NCBI GenBank assembly: GCA_014885115.2
Contig: WKLE02000330.1
Coordinates: 1 to 64,000 of the forward strand
DNA from: Asterionellopsis glacialis
Lineage: Eukaryota; Bacillariophyta; Plagiogrammaphyceae; Rhaphoneidales; Asterionellopsidaceae
DNA length: 64,000 nucleotides
Direction: 5' to 3'
The position numbers and the translations under genes were made by a program. Position 1 is the first letter of the stretch. Each line of letters begins with the position of its first letter. Shown here piece by piece: positions 1 to 10,773 of the stretch. The notes beneath the pieces were generated by a model. The model saw only the letters and a program-made list of their open reading frames with translations, did not search any database and had not been told where the DNA came from.

Positions 1-190
1 TGACATATCGCGCGAGTCTCGCGACTCGCCTACTGCAAGAACAAACTTGAAGAACACCAGTACCCCATAATTTGTTAAAGGCAAAATGAGTTAACTTCAA
101 ACAAGCAGCATGATTGGCAACAGAAAGATCTCCTGCCTGCCCTGATTTGTAATTTAAACCATTTAAGGTCCAATGATCTTCACTGTGCTG

Positions 191-230
191 AGTAGTTCTC
201 AACTTGTTTTAGTAGTTCTCAACTTGTTTT
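191..230. repeat. 20-bp perfect tandem duplication
   Basis: The 20-mer agtagttctcaacttgtttt occurs twice head to tail (191-210 and 211-230), at the C-terminal end of the second transposase fragment. Confidence 0.95.
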
Positions 231-539
231 GCTGCCATTTTGTCAAATTATTTATTTGTTCAGTAATATCCAAATTATCACCCCTACCCATATATGATAC
301 AACACCAGAGTGATTTTGTTCAGCATGATAACTACCTTTTATACCCATTGAGTAACCTTGTTCGCAAAAAAAATATTCAGCATAATATTCAGGTTTATTC
401 TTAATCATAAGAATATAATCTCTTTCATCAAAGTTAGATACAACAACAATGCGTATGGCTTCATCAGCATTATATTCAAATTGTGCCTTGGTTTTGCTAT
501 CTAAAAAGGCCTTCATATGGTTTGAAATTCTTTGTCATG

Positions 540-737
540 AACTTGCAGAGGACTTTGATTGCCAAACATCCTCATAGACATGATAATAGTCACAACAGAG
601 TGTGCATGTATCCGTGATATCTAAACTTTGAAGGAGTGAACTTGCAGAGAATTTTGATTGCCAAACATCCTCATAGACATGATAATAGTCACAACAGAGT
701 GTGCATGTATCCATGATATCTAAACTTTGAAGGAGTG
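540..737. repeat. 99-bp tandem duplication in the transposase relic
   Basis: Two adjacent 99-bp copies (540-638 and 639-737) differ at only a few positions, for example cgtgatatc versus catgatatc and ggactttg versus gaattttg. The unit is 33 codons, so the duplication keeps frame and repeats the putative catalytic DYYH block. Confidence 0.9.
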
Positions 738-960
738 AGTTAGTAATAAGTTGATCAGCAAAAATATAGCAAATACTTTTAAGATCAAACCTATGCTCAA
801 TGTCTGCCATTGCTTGTAAAATCCAATAGTACATCTCATTGGATTCTTCACAAACAGTAGCTTCACATCCAGGGACACAGCTACATTCAGGACCAACCAG
901 TTGAATTGAGCAACATCAGAGTGGAAACCCACACCAGTTGCTACAAAAGTCTGACCACCC

Positions 961-3455
961 ATCCACTATTCAGTCTGTCTTGTGTCCAACATATACTGGC
1001 ACTCACATAAAATATGTCATGGGTTCAAATATTTCAGTCACTAATTGGAAAGAGTGCCAGCTCATCAAATTTTTCTTTCTCTAAGTAACACATGTCATTG
1101 GTATGCAACGCATGCCCCAGTCGGCCTATACCTATTTAGGAGAGTATATCTGTTGTACCAGTGTCACAACCACACAATGATTTTTCTTGTCACATAAATT
1201 TGGTATCAAGTCAATGACATGAATGAACAACAATCAGACAATCAACACACAAAAGAAAAGAAGACTTTTATTTGGTGGTGAAAATTATGAGCTAGTTTAA
1301 AGATCTAGTTTTATGCTGGAGAAATCCGGCAATTTAGTAAGAAATAAATTTTCAGGAAAATATTAGTAAATGGTAAACTTGTGAGTCCATCTGCTTGCCC
1401 ATGCATCAATCATCCATCCTCAAGAGTGTCCTACAGGGGGAGTGTACTTCAATCACTTTTGGCTGGAAAAACGAGCACCTTTTAGTGCTTGCTCTTTTCT
1501 TTTGGTCTCAGCTATGCCATTTGCTATGTGTATTTGTCAGTATCTAGCTTATTCTTTATACCTCTTCTTTTTTTGTTTGCCTGCTTTATAACTCCTTGTT
1601 TGCACTGAGCTGCATAGATTTCACTCATTGTTGCACACAATGGACAATAGCGTCACAACAGATGGTAGCAATGCAGCAAAGCACTTTGATGCACCCTTGT
1701 CACTACCACACATTTATTGATAGTGTAATGTGATGATGGTAGGTTGTTGTGTTTTTAGCATGTCTTGCAGATTAATTTGGGCTGTTGTTTTGCTGCATTT
1801 GACAAAAGTTATTTTTATAGTGATTTTAAGTGTTCGTGAATGCTGTCCCAATGTCTTTTCATCACATTTTTTGTTCCTCTAACTATTCTTCTTTTTTATT
1901 GTCTAAATTTAATTTTAACATGCCAGAGAATCTGCTACTAACCTTTCAAAAATTGTTCATGGGGATGCCCTTAAAAATTGAAAAAAATGCATCTGCTGTT
2001 TTACAAAAAGGGACCAAGATTTCAAGTTTTTACTTTGGTGCATTATTACTTTTGTGGTGCAGCAGAATTTCTAACCCACCTCAAGAATCGAAAGTTTGGA
2101 AAAAGAAAAATGGAGATGGTGAAAAAATCTGACGATTTTGAGTTTGGTATTGACAGGCAAACCTTGAACTTACAGGGAGTTAGAAAAAAATTCTAGTTTG
2201 AACTCTACTGCTGTACATAGTATACTACAAATTAAAAACAACAATCATCCTTTCATAAGCATCCTTTCAAACAAATTAATCGAACCAGAATATATGACAT
2301 AGAAGGATCTGTTGGTGTATCTGATAATTTCATATTTTCGGAGAGATCATGACAGCTGGTAAGGGAATCTCCGACTCATTCATTTCTCGACACCCTGCCT
2401 TTCAAGAAACGTCCCATTTTTGAATCCCGCGGTACACGAAATAATTGCCCTCTAAAGTCCTACCAGGTACTGTCAGTGGTGAACTGGTTGCTCATACTGG
2501 CCCACATATCTGGTCGAGTGCTCACTACTAATAGGTCCTATAGGTCCAACAGTAGGACCTACGATACCAGGTACATCAAGAAAAGGGCTTATATGTATTC
2601 CGGCAAATACAAAAATTACCAAAAAAACATCCATCATTAACCATAGGGACAAATTTGTATTGAAATAAATTTTAATTTGAAATCTTCTTGGGAGCTGTAA
2701 ACTCCTACGTACTGTACTGTAACTGCTACTCCAAATTCCTTTCAAAGAAAAGCCTGAAAAGAATCCTGAAAACTGCATGCATTATTTGATTCTCGTAGCA
2801 AGGTATGGCTTTTATTGGTATGATGCATATCAGAATCGAAGCGGTAGTGACGAACCATATATATGACGTCATCTGGTAAGACGGTAATCACCACAACCAG
2901 GCTTTTTATAGTATATTATTGTTTTTTAATAGAAAAGTTTTTCAGAAAGTTTTTTATTGGCTCAAGGAAAGATATTCGTGCGTACGAGCTCTTACTTCAA
3001 TTTGTAAGATCGTGGACGATTCGATGAATTTCAGAGATATTTAATACCATGTTGAGGTTTTATTTTGTTTAAGAGAGACATCCCAATGAAATCTACAGAA
3101 TCACTGTGACATTTCTATAATTTTGCCGTTATCAAACATTGTTCCTCCCGTGAACAAAGAATCGAAAAACAGCTGGCTAACTGCAACATATTCAATCGAT
3201 TTTCTACCAATGAAAATTCTTTTAAACAAAGTATATGAGTAGAAGTACATTGGAGGGTCACGGATTTGCGATTGTTTATGAGAGAACGAAACCAAAGAAC
3301 AGGATACTCTTCTTTATGCCATCAAAGACCCCAGTACATATTTTTCTTCGCCGTCTGGGTGTTGAGGGAATCAAGCTCTTGCTCTCTGGTGTCAACAGCC
3401 TTTCTTTGGTATCACAAAGTATATCATTATATTCTTCCAATTCAGTTTGGGAACG
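961..3455. other. Non-genic spacer upstream of the kinase
   Basis: AT-rich DNA with only short ORFs that show no recognisable motif or codon structure (for example 1830-2196 and 2473-2778). A small group of TAGGACC/GGTCCTA words forms an imperfect hairpin around 2528-2565. A possible 3' splice site (ttccaattcag, ending near 3445) lies just before the kinase ATG, so an upstream non-coding exon is possible. Otherwise I see nothing here. Confidence 0.5.
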
Positions 3456-5066
3456 ATGTGTGAAACAGCACATTCCAATGAAGACAATAACGATCTATTC
3501 CATATCGTAGATCCAAATGATGAGAATGTAATAAGAGAACGTTCTTCAGACTATGTTTTGCCAACCACTGTTGCATTAAAAGTAGCATCACAAGCACAAA
3601 AGGAATTGGATGAAATGAATAATTCATCGCATTTCTTGGTACCTGAAGAAGATAGAGAACGCGACGTTGCTAAATTTCAAAAACACGAGGTCGTTTTAGG
3701 GAACAAATTAGCAAGTGGATGTTTTGCGGATGTCTACGAAATTAATAAATTCCGGCTTAGTGAAAAACACCAATACGATACTAATCAAGATTCTGCAAGA
3801 AATATCATATTTGAATCCTCGGAGCATTCAGTGGCATTTGATGATGACGACTTCCATGAAGAACTCACTTCCGATGCATCTTCAATAGGCTCTGGTTTCG
3901 AGTATGATGATCCTGCTGCAGGTCCTTCTGGGGATGTTTCCGCTGCTACTGGCAGTTCTTCCACCCATAGTGCTTCTCGTTCTACCTATACCACCAAATC
4001 CAACCGCCACCAATATGTAGTGAAACACTTACGACCAGACTTAGTAGAAGATTCGGATGCGTTTACGGTTGGTGCCTGTGATCTTTCCAAGGAAGCACAA
4101 ATATTGGCATCTATTCAGCACCCCAATATTATCAGTATTCGTGGATGGAGTTCTCAAGGTGTATCTGGATATAATTCAGGATTACATGATGGATTCTTCT
4201 TTGTAATGGATCGGTTATATGAAACACTTGATGGTCGTATCAAGGCATGGCGTAAACAAGTCAAGCGCATAACATTGATGCCAGCCAAGGCATTTCAAAA
4301 CCAGCAACTGATGGCCGAGCGTCTCAAGGTATGTGCTGATATTGCAAGTGCATTCTCATACTTGCACGATCGAAAATTACTATACCGGGATTTGAAACCA
4401 CAAAACTTGGGTTTTGATATCCAGGGAAATATCAAATTATTTGACTTTGGTCTTGCACGTGAAATCCCCAACGGATCAGATGATGCAAGTATTGATGAGG
4501 TTTATGAATTATCTGGTGGTACTGGGTCTTTACGGTATATGGCTCCTGAAGTGGCTGTGTACAAGCCCTATAACCTGAAGGCGGATGTATATGGCTTCAC
4601 ATTGGTAATGTACGAAACATTAGCATTAAAAAAACCCTTTGAGGGATACACTCCCGACATGCTGCGAGAGAAGGTTTTCTGTGGTGGTACAAGGCCTAAA
4701 TTATTTTCTTTGTCTTCTTCACTACCTGAGGGCGTAACTGAGTTGTTACAAGATGGTTGGGCTCATGACATGAAACTTCGACCTACCATGAAAGAAGTAC
4801 ATGCCATTCTAAGGAAGGCTGTCAAGAAGCAAAACTTATTGGTCGGTGGACCAAGTCAAGCACCAAATTTCACCCGTCCACAGCGTATGAATCGAAGATC
4901 AAGTCTTACAAGATCATCATCGGTAATGGTGTCTTCAGCTATTAATTCTACGAGGCAACAACAGCAACGAAAAATTGCATCTGTCGATGAAGATGCTGTT
5001 GCTTGTGGCACTAGTGAAAAACAACTACGAAGAACATTTCGACGAAGAGGAAGTTGTCGATTTTAA
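3456..5066 (+). CDS. Protein kinase (TKL-like Ser/Thr kinase), single exon
   Basis: A 536-residue protein from the first ATG at 3456; the frame is open upstream but only through a TTG. The kinase domain spans about residues 80-455. The glycine loop is degenerate (GNKLASGCFADVYEI, about 82-96), the ATP-anchoring lysine is in YVVKHL (about K190), the alpha-C glutamate is in KEAQIL, the catalytic loop is YRDLKPQN (Y instead of H, about 310-317), DFG is at about 330-332, and GTGSLRYMAPEV is the activation-segment end. An insert of about 85 residues, rich in Asp/Glu and Ser, separates the glycine loop from the lysine. The C-terminal 80 residues are Ser/Arg-rich and probably disordered. All catalytic residues are present, so it is probably active. 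Substrate unknown. It converges on the HMG-box gene. Confidence 0.9.
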   Translation: MCETAHSNEDNNDLFHIVDPNDENVIRERSSDYVLPTTVALKVASQAQKELDEMNNSSHFLVPEEDRERDVAKFQKHEVVLGNKLASGCFADVYEINKFRLSEKHQYDTNQDSARNIIFESSEHSVAFDDDDFHEELTSDASSIGSGFEYDDPAAGPSGDVSAATGSSSTHSASRSTYTTKSNRHQYVVKHLRPDLVEDSDAFTVGACDLSKEAQILASIQHPNIISIRGWSSQGVSGYNSGLHDGFFFVMDRLYETLDGRIKAWRKQVKRITLMPAKAFQNQQLMAERLKVCADIASAFSYLHDRKLLYRDLKPQNLGFDIQGNIKLFDFGLAREIPNGSDDASIDEVYELSGGTGSLRYMAPEVAVYKPYNLKADVYGFTLVMYETLALKKPFEGYTPDMLREKVFCGGTRPKLFSLSSSLPEGVTELLQDGWAHDMKLRPTMKEVHAILRKAVKKQNLLVGGPSQAPNFTRPQRMNRRSSLTRSSSVMVSSAINSTRQQQQRKIASVDEDAVACGTSEKQLRRTFRRRGSCRF

Positions 5067-5497
5067 AATGTTAGTACTGTTTTGTTGACAATTTTATTTG
5101 TCGACGAAGATGCTAGAACACGAAGACAGGGGTTAATCTTCTTACGGAAGAAGAAGAATTTGTCTCTTTTGAAATGTTTTGCCATTGTTTTGTTAACAAT
5201 GCCCGCATAGTACATTGCAGCTGCATATGAAACCTACCAGGTACGTATTTGCAAGCAGTACTGGCAGCAAAAAACTTTTAAACTAAGAATAAAAAAAGAT
5301 CAAAAGAAAGGAGATTTAAGAAAGTAGTTCTGGTGTACCAAAAATATATAACTCTACATTCAGTTCAATAATTTTAGCAGATTTATTTATTTCATACAAA
5401 ATTTCAGATTGATTCATTTCGAAATACTGTAAGGCTTGTTTTTAAAACTATTCATGTGGGACCTCACACTGTACACAAGCAACAAAAGGTTTCATAG

Positions 5498-5745
5498 AGG
5501 TACCTGGTAGGTCCTAGTCCTCTACCGTACCTGGTTACAGGTATGGAAGGACCTACCGGTACCGGTACCAGGTAGGTCCTGACCTGGTGCATGTGATGTT
5601 GGGCCGCATGGACAGCAGTCCTCTTTAGCTAGAGAGGTCCTCTAGTAGCCCTACCGTAGTCCTCTAGCTCGTAGGTCCTTACCTGGTACCTGGTAGGACT
5701 ACCAGGTTGGACTACCTGTACTTACTACCTGTAGATGATGGTAGG
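5498..5745. repeat. Cluster of GTACC / AGGTCCT palindromic words
   Basis: The 3' spacer of the kinase is packed with overlapping copies of TACCTGGTA, GGTACC, TAGGTCCT and TCTAGAGAGG. At 5549-5580 the arms aggacctacc and ggtaggtcct enclose a GGTACCGGTACC core, a strong potential hairpin. This is one of many such clusters in the window, all seen between genes. Confidence 0.85.
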
Positions 5746-6910
5746 ACTAGATTGTATATTGTACTATTACTGTAAGTTTCAACCCAGGCTTCATGCGGCC
5801 ATGAATGCTGTGTGGAGTACCGAATGATATTTTTCGGTATGCGGCCGGGCATCTCATGTTTGGAAAAAAGATTGTCCGTAAACTGACGGGTAGGCCTTTC
5901 TCTACTTATGGCATATGGTCTCTAACATTCATTTATACTGTAACAGTTCATTATCTTTGTAAATGAAAATCAACACCTAGTACAGCTACTGTACAAATGA
6001 GACTACCTTTAGGTGTTCGATAACGTAATAGAAAAATAACTACTTTTCTACTTTCCCCGTGCACATACTCTGAACCAAAAATGAGTTTGAGCACTTACAG
6101 TCAAGCTTTTCGGGGCGAGTACCTTCAGTACTCTACTTTTTCTCTGGAACAGCACGGTACGGTAGGAAACTAGAAGGTATTAAAATATATATAAAATGCT
6201 CAATTAGGAGGTGTATCTAAACTGTAGATTTTTGGACTGTACCTGGTTTTATACAAAGAAGCTTGTACAGTACCTGGTATCCGATTGAGTGATGAATCAT
6301 GACAGGGGAACATCCGAAATCAAATCAGTCTTTTTCTTCAGCTGTTTTTTTTATATATAAGTTCCATACCAGGTAAAATCCATCTGGACTATCTGTTGGT
6401 ACTGCTCTTTTGACACAAAAAGCATTTTAGCCATTTGATATTCGTACTATTTGGTACCAGGTATTACCAGTAAATATTAATAAGTTGAAGGAATACGCAG
6501 AAAGCACTGTATTGGATTTATCCTTGCGATCTCGAATCTGTTACCGGTAGATGTTAGATCTTTGTGTGGCGGAAGATTGTAAATGAATTCGAATCAAAGT
6601 CTTTGCGCTAAATCATAGTGCAACATCTATGCTAACCATAGAAAGCTACGCACACGTCCAAAATTTGAATTAAGGTGAAGCGTAGTAAACGGTTACATAA
6701 GTGTAAGTTTAATTATATTTCTTTTTAAAATCTACAAATGCAGCAGTTTAATTTTTTCAGACAAAAACTAAGCATTGGCTCAGTGGGCAGCAAACTTATT
6801 GTGTACGAGCTCGTACTCTCTCCCCCCAAAAAATTGCCAACACGAACTGCATCGATTTATAAGTGTAAATAACAAAGAGTCAAGGGCAGCTAGTATCTTG
6901 AAATTGCAAC
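5746..6910. other. Spacer between kinase and HMG-box gene
   Basis: AT-rich, with no credible ORF. It contains scattered GTACCTGGT and ACCAGGTA words (about 6236-6282, 6366-6376, 6452-6470). Nothing else was recognised. Confidence 0.5.
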
Positions 6911-7447
6911 TCACAAGAATGTCTCGCACATAAATGCAACAAGATGATCATCTTTGTATGTCTGGAGCTCTTTAATGGCAAGAGCTATGGACATCTGCTG
7001 TTGAATTTGATCGGTAGATAGTACATTTGTTTTAATAGCCCTCAAACTTAACGTTGTGCTGGATACACATTTATCCCCGCGAAGTTTTGATTGCTCAAGA
7101 ATTCGCCATTGTTGTGTTCCCGAAACTGGCCTTTGTTTCTTGATAAATCCTTTACCACCATTCTTCTTCTTTTTGGTGGCTTTCTTTGACTTCAAAGATT
7201 GTTCAGTTGCTTTACAAGATGCTCGCATTTGTGCTGTGTATTCTTCGTGCTGGGACCGCCATTCGTATTGGACACGCGAAACAGTGTCCAAAGAGCGCCA
7301 TTGGCTGGCAATCATTCGCACTTGGTTCTGTGTGAGGGCACATTTAGAGTTTGCTCCTTCCATCAATCTTGCTCGCCGTTCGCTGAAGAATAAATGGTAA
7401 CCGGTGATTGAGCTTCGCTTCTTCACAGGTGATGACGATGCAGGCAT
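6911..7447 (-). CDS. Small HMG-box protein
   Basis: A 178-residue protein if translation starts at the ATG at 7447 (MPASSSPVKK). The frame stays open upstream to 7525, but that extension looks non-coding and contains a pyrimidine-rich stretch ending in cccag, which could be a 3' splice site, so I prefer the internal start. An HMG box fits residues about 10-76: SSITGYHLFFSERRARLM, then QVRMIASQWRSL, then YEWRSQHEEYTAQM. It lacks the usual leading proline-rich start and has R-rich helix 1. A strongly basic stretch (about 86-107, KSKKATKKKKNGGKG) follows and could act as a nuclear localisation or DNA-binding tail. Likely a chromatin-associated DNA-bending protein; specific role unknown. Confidence 0.75.
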   Translation of the reverse strand: MPASSSPVKKRSSITGYHLFFSERRARLMEGANSKCALTQNQVRMIASQWRSLDTVSRVQYEWRSQHEEYTAQMRASCKATEQSLKSKKATKKKKNGGKGFIKKQRPVSGTQQWRILEQSKLRGDKCVSSTTLSLRAIKTNVLSTDQIQQQMSIALAIKELQTYKDDHLVAFMCETFL

Positions 7448-7525
7448 TTTTCCGCGATGATGAGCACTGAAATGTTGGCAACTGGGGAAAAAATGCAAGA
7501 TAGGAAGAGATATGATGCCAAGCAA

Positions 7526-8440
7526 AAAAGCATCGTATTTGAGTCAATTTTTTTGATGTCGAACTCGGACAAATTAATCCAAAAGCAGATTCTTTACGTT
7601 AAGTAAAAATTATCATACCATAATTTAGTGCCTTTAAAGTGAAATGATTTTCGGACTTTTTGAATTTTTTCTACCTGTTGAACTTTCGTTCAATTATAAA
7701 TAAGCATGCACCCGCAAGTAGCAGACCTTCCTTCTTTCCGTAATATATCTCTTACTTATTGAGGACTTTAAGTTCATTCCTACAAAAGTTGTACTGTACA
7801 CATCTTTTCGATTGTACCAGGTACAGTACTCTTGATAGATAATGCATTCGTCAGTACCTCCATACCATTTTTAAGTCCGAGATCACTGAAGAAACACAAG
7901 AGGGGGTCTTATTCTTCATCACGGATCTCCAACATAATTCAATAGTATATGTCCTCTTGTTAAAGATATAAGCTGTTTTTACATTTATTACGATCCACGA
8001 CTAGATGGGACAAGGAGTACCTTTTAAGAGACCTCAGACGTATTAACTTTTCTGAAAACGTGATAATCTGTTTGCACAGTAAAAATACTGTACCATACCC
8101 TTTTCAAAGAACCGAACCCAGAAAGTAACTTACTGTCTCTAGATATTGCATTGGGTTCGGCACTCACTTGAAAGACTCTCTTGAAAGCTAGTAGAGAGGG
8201 TCCTCAAGCAGAGAGAGAACACCAACTTCCATTTTTCTCCATCCAACCACACATACAAAAAGCTCCTAGAGAGGGTCCTACCTGGTACTGCACTATCCCG
8301 TACTGATCCCGCATGATATTTATATTCGAAAGTATTTGACGAAAGGATGAGAACTATTCTAATAAATACCTATACAAACTGCAAGACTGGCTTCATTCAG
8401 GCAGTCATGGCATCTCTGCCAGAAAATGAAAATGTCCAGG
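7526..8440. other. Spacer
   Basis: No gene recognised. AT-rich DNA with a cluster of CTAGAGAGGGTCCT words at about 8185-8285 and a few GTACCAGGTAC words near 7815. Confidence 0.5.
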
Positions 8441-8464
8441 AAGATGCTCTTAGATAACAAAGGC

Positions 8465-8959
8465 CTCTACTCATGTTCTTCTTGCCCATGCCGTTTGTCT
8501 AGCGAGCCCGAGGCGAACATTTCATCACCTTCACAGCTGGCTTGCAGACAAAGTAAAGACCTTGTTCTTTCCCTCAATCTGATTATCAATTTCCACTGAT
8601 AACCACAGAAATTCAAAATTAAAAGCAATTAGAGCGATGACTCAGTCAAAAGTCGTTCTCAACATCTAACCAATCCAGATAATGATGATTCATTCATCCT
8701 TTCGTTAAATTTCAAATCTAATGCAGAGAAACCACTCTGGCAGTTTTGTATAGGGGACAATCCAGCTCTTGGTCCTTTTACTTTTGAAGTAGAGTTGATA
8801 AACATGGAAAATTCTGCAAGGATAAAGTGACTGCACATTACTTTCTGGTAGCTCTCCGAGCAAGAGAGTTTGAATCCACCAAGCACAGCATCTTCTTCTG
8901 CTGGTCGTAGCGATCGATGCGTATATGTCATTCGGAGTTACATAGTAAGTGGTCGGCAT
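8465..8959 (-). other. Possible small unrecognised gene
   Basis: Minus-strand frame 8931-8659 encodes a 90-residue peptide (MTYTHRSLRPAEEDAVLGG...), and a second short open frame with coding-like composition (ERTRSLLCLQASCEGDEM) ends at about 8470. They could be exons of one small gene, but I cannot find a convincing splice pair. No domain was recognised. Treat as a weak candidate; it may be chance ORFs. Confidence 0.2.
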
Positions 8960-9272
8960 ATTAAATTTGTCTTGGAGATCGGTCGAAACAGTTCGATTGA
9001 TGGGTAATAGTGAGTCCTACATGCGCCAAATGCGATAAAAAGTTTAGCATGGCAACAGCTTACCTATCTCTAGAAAGAATTTCGATAACAAGTATTGGTG
9101 ACGACGTCAATTGCTTGCACGTTTTGTTTCATAAAACGATATAATTCAGTCATCGCACATTCCCATCAGAGCAAAAATTTTGCAAACAAGTCGGAGACTC
9201 TTCTCAAGATGTATTTTGAAAATAAGTCCAAGTGGCATCCGTCTTATTTGTACTTATTTTTTTTTAGAATCT

Positions 9273-9293
9273 AACTATATATATATATATATT
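9273..9293. repeat. (TA)n microsatellite
   Basis: A run of alternating TA dinucleotides in the 3' flank of the plastid repeat-protein gene. Confidence 0.85.
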
Positions 9294-9420
9294 TAATTTG
9301 TTTTGATTATTAGTGATGCCAGCATTTTTTGTTCCTGTGAGGTGATATTGAGTTGGCAGGCCTTTTCATTTTTAAATACTTTAGTAGAGAATCGCTACAA
9401 AGATGGTTGTACATTTCCTT

Positions 9421-10773
9421 TTAAGGTTTGGATGTTGTGTCTGTTTCCTTGCTGCTTGTGGGTTCTTCTTCTTTGACGGGTTCTATTTTTCGCTTTTGTT
9501 CGGTTATCACCCTTTTGTCTTCTTCAGAGAGTCTTTCACTGAGAAGCAATTCTTTCACACGATCAGCTACTTTGATAAATAGTTGAGGACCTCGTAACAA
9601 TCCGACTGTAAAGGCTTCTGTAAAACCTAACGGAGAATCTCGATTGGCTTCCATCGGTCGGTTTTCTTCTAAGACACGTTGGATATTACGCAATCGTTCC
9701 TTTTCCTCTTCTCGTAGACGTCCGACTGCATCAATAGCCTTCTCTTCAGCCTTACCCAATGGTCCCTGAACTGTAGCGTCCTTGGGGCGGACTAATTTTC
9801 CTTCATTTAATTTTCTATCCTTGACACGTTGTTGCTCGGCTTGGACTAATTCCAAAGCCTTCATCTCAATTTCACCTAATGGGCCAGGGACATCAATAGG
9901 TCGGACAACTTCACCTTGACGGAGTCTTGATTGTTGTGCACGGACTTTTTCGGCGTCTCTGATTTCTTTCAATTTCGATACAGCCTTAAATTCTGCTTCA
10001 CCAAGTGGACCACGTCGTGTTTCATCTAAATCTTTTGGTCGCATGACACCACTAGCCGCGCGTTCTTTCTCTGAGTCTCGAATTTTATTAAGAAAATCAA
10101 CCGCTGTCTTTTCCATGGCAGCTAATGGTCCAGGTTCGTCGTCATCATCCATATCGTTTTGTGATATCAAATCAATGGGCCGGACAAGTTGTCCATTCGA
10201 ATTGGCTATGATTTCAGCACGTTTGCCTTCCTCTTCGATAACCTTAGAAAGCCAAACAACGGCGTCTTTTTCAGCACGTCCCAATGGGCCAATTTTAGAA
10301 TCAGAAGCATCCATAGGTCTGACATAGGATGCATCTTCCCCCATCATACGCGCCAAACTTTCTTCGACGCGACGATCTGCCTCGTTCGTTTTAAAAACAG
10401 ATGATCTCCATTTATAATCTTCTAAACTAAGTTTGGCAAGTTGACCAAGTGCCTCACGGAGACGATCCCGCTTTCTTCGCCTAGATGTTTGTGCTGATAA
10501 AATATCATTATCAGTATTAGAAGTATCTTCTGTTTGATCTGCATTATCATTTATTTTCTCGTAAGTTATACACAAAGACCTCCTTCTACTCGTCTTTGCC
10601 ATTGCTACACCATTATTAACTCTCAATTCCTGTTTCTGAGTTGTTCTTACTGAATTAGAAAATGCCAACACACAATTATTTGTTCGGGATAATGGATGTG
10701 TTGTCAAGCAAGCAATCCAAAAAAATGCCAAAGAATATTGTACTACTTGACGAACAACCAACATACTGATCAT
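9421..10773 (-). CDS. Plastid-targeted protein with six GPLG/RP-D tandem repeats, function unknown
   Basis: A single-exon 450-residue protein. The N-terminus (about 1-40) has a hydrophobic signal sequence ending in CVLAF followed by SNS, an AF-type junction typical of bipartite plastid targeting in diatoms. A Ser/Arg-rich transit-like stretch follows. From about residue 150 there are six diverged units of about 40-48 residues: each starts with (V/M)RPxD, then GPL(G/A), then xxExxA(V/I/L) and a charged helix ending ExxR. GPLG or its variants are at about 162, 215, 255, 297, 337 and 380. The last unit leads into a different segment (GLLRGPQLFIKVADRVKEL) and a Glu/Lys-rich tail. I know no named family with this repeat. 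Helical repeats with a fixed Pro-Leu turn suggest a scaffold or binding array in the stroma or on thylakoids; that is inference. Confidence 0.8.
   Translation of the reverse strand: MISMLVVRQVVQYSLAFFWIACLTTHPLSRTNNCVLAFSNSVRTTQKQELRVNNGVAMAKTSRRRSLCITYEKINDNADQTEDTSNTDNDILSAQTSRRRKRDRLREALGQLAKLSLEDYKWRSSVFKTNEADRRVEESLARMMGEDASYVRPMDASDSKIGPLGRAEKDAVVWLSKVIEEEGKRAEIIANSNGQLVRPIDLISQNDMDDDDEPGPLAAMEKTAVDFLNKIRDSEKERAASGVMRPKDLDETRRGPLGEAEFKAVSKLKEIRDAEKVRAQQSRLRQGEVVRPIDVPGPLGEIEMKALELVQAEQQRVKDRKLNEGKLVRPKDATVQGPLGKAEEKAIDAVGRLREEEKERLRNIQRVLEENRPMEANRDSPLGFTEAFTVGLLRGPQLFIKVADRVKELLLSERLSEEDKRVITEQKRKIEPVKEEEPTSSKETDTTSKP

Larger units (their letters stand above)
191..960 (-). pseudogene. 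Broken transposase (DDE/RNase H-type), relic
   Basis: Two open stretches on the minus strand (834-535 and 516-199) read like consecutive parts of one transposase. The first carries IFADQLITNSLLQSLDI followed by CCDYYHVYEDVWQSK, which resembles the aspartate-then-DxxH block of Mutator-type transposases; this is family resemblance from memory. The second has a C-terminal block with AEQNHSGVVSYMG. The element is dead: reading backward from 834 the frame meets a TGA near 913, the two parts are separated by a stop, and two tandem duplications have occurred (99 bp at 540-737, 20 bp at 191-230). No terminal inverted repeats were identified. The exact superfamily is uncertain. Confidence 0.55.

Noticed and set aside
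1830..2196. Two overlapping plus-strand ORFs
   Set aside because: AT-rich chance frames without motif, in a spacer of transposon-like composition.
2473..2778. 101-codon minus-strand ORF
   Set aside because: Its C-terminal part is translated AGGTCC/GTACC repeat; no coding pattern.
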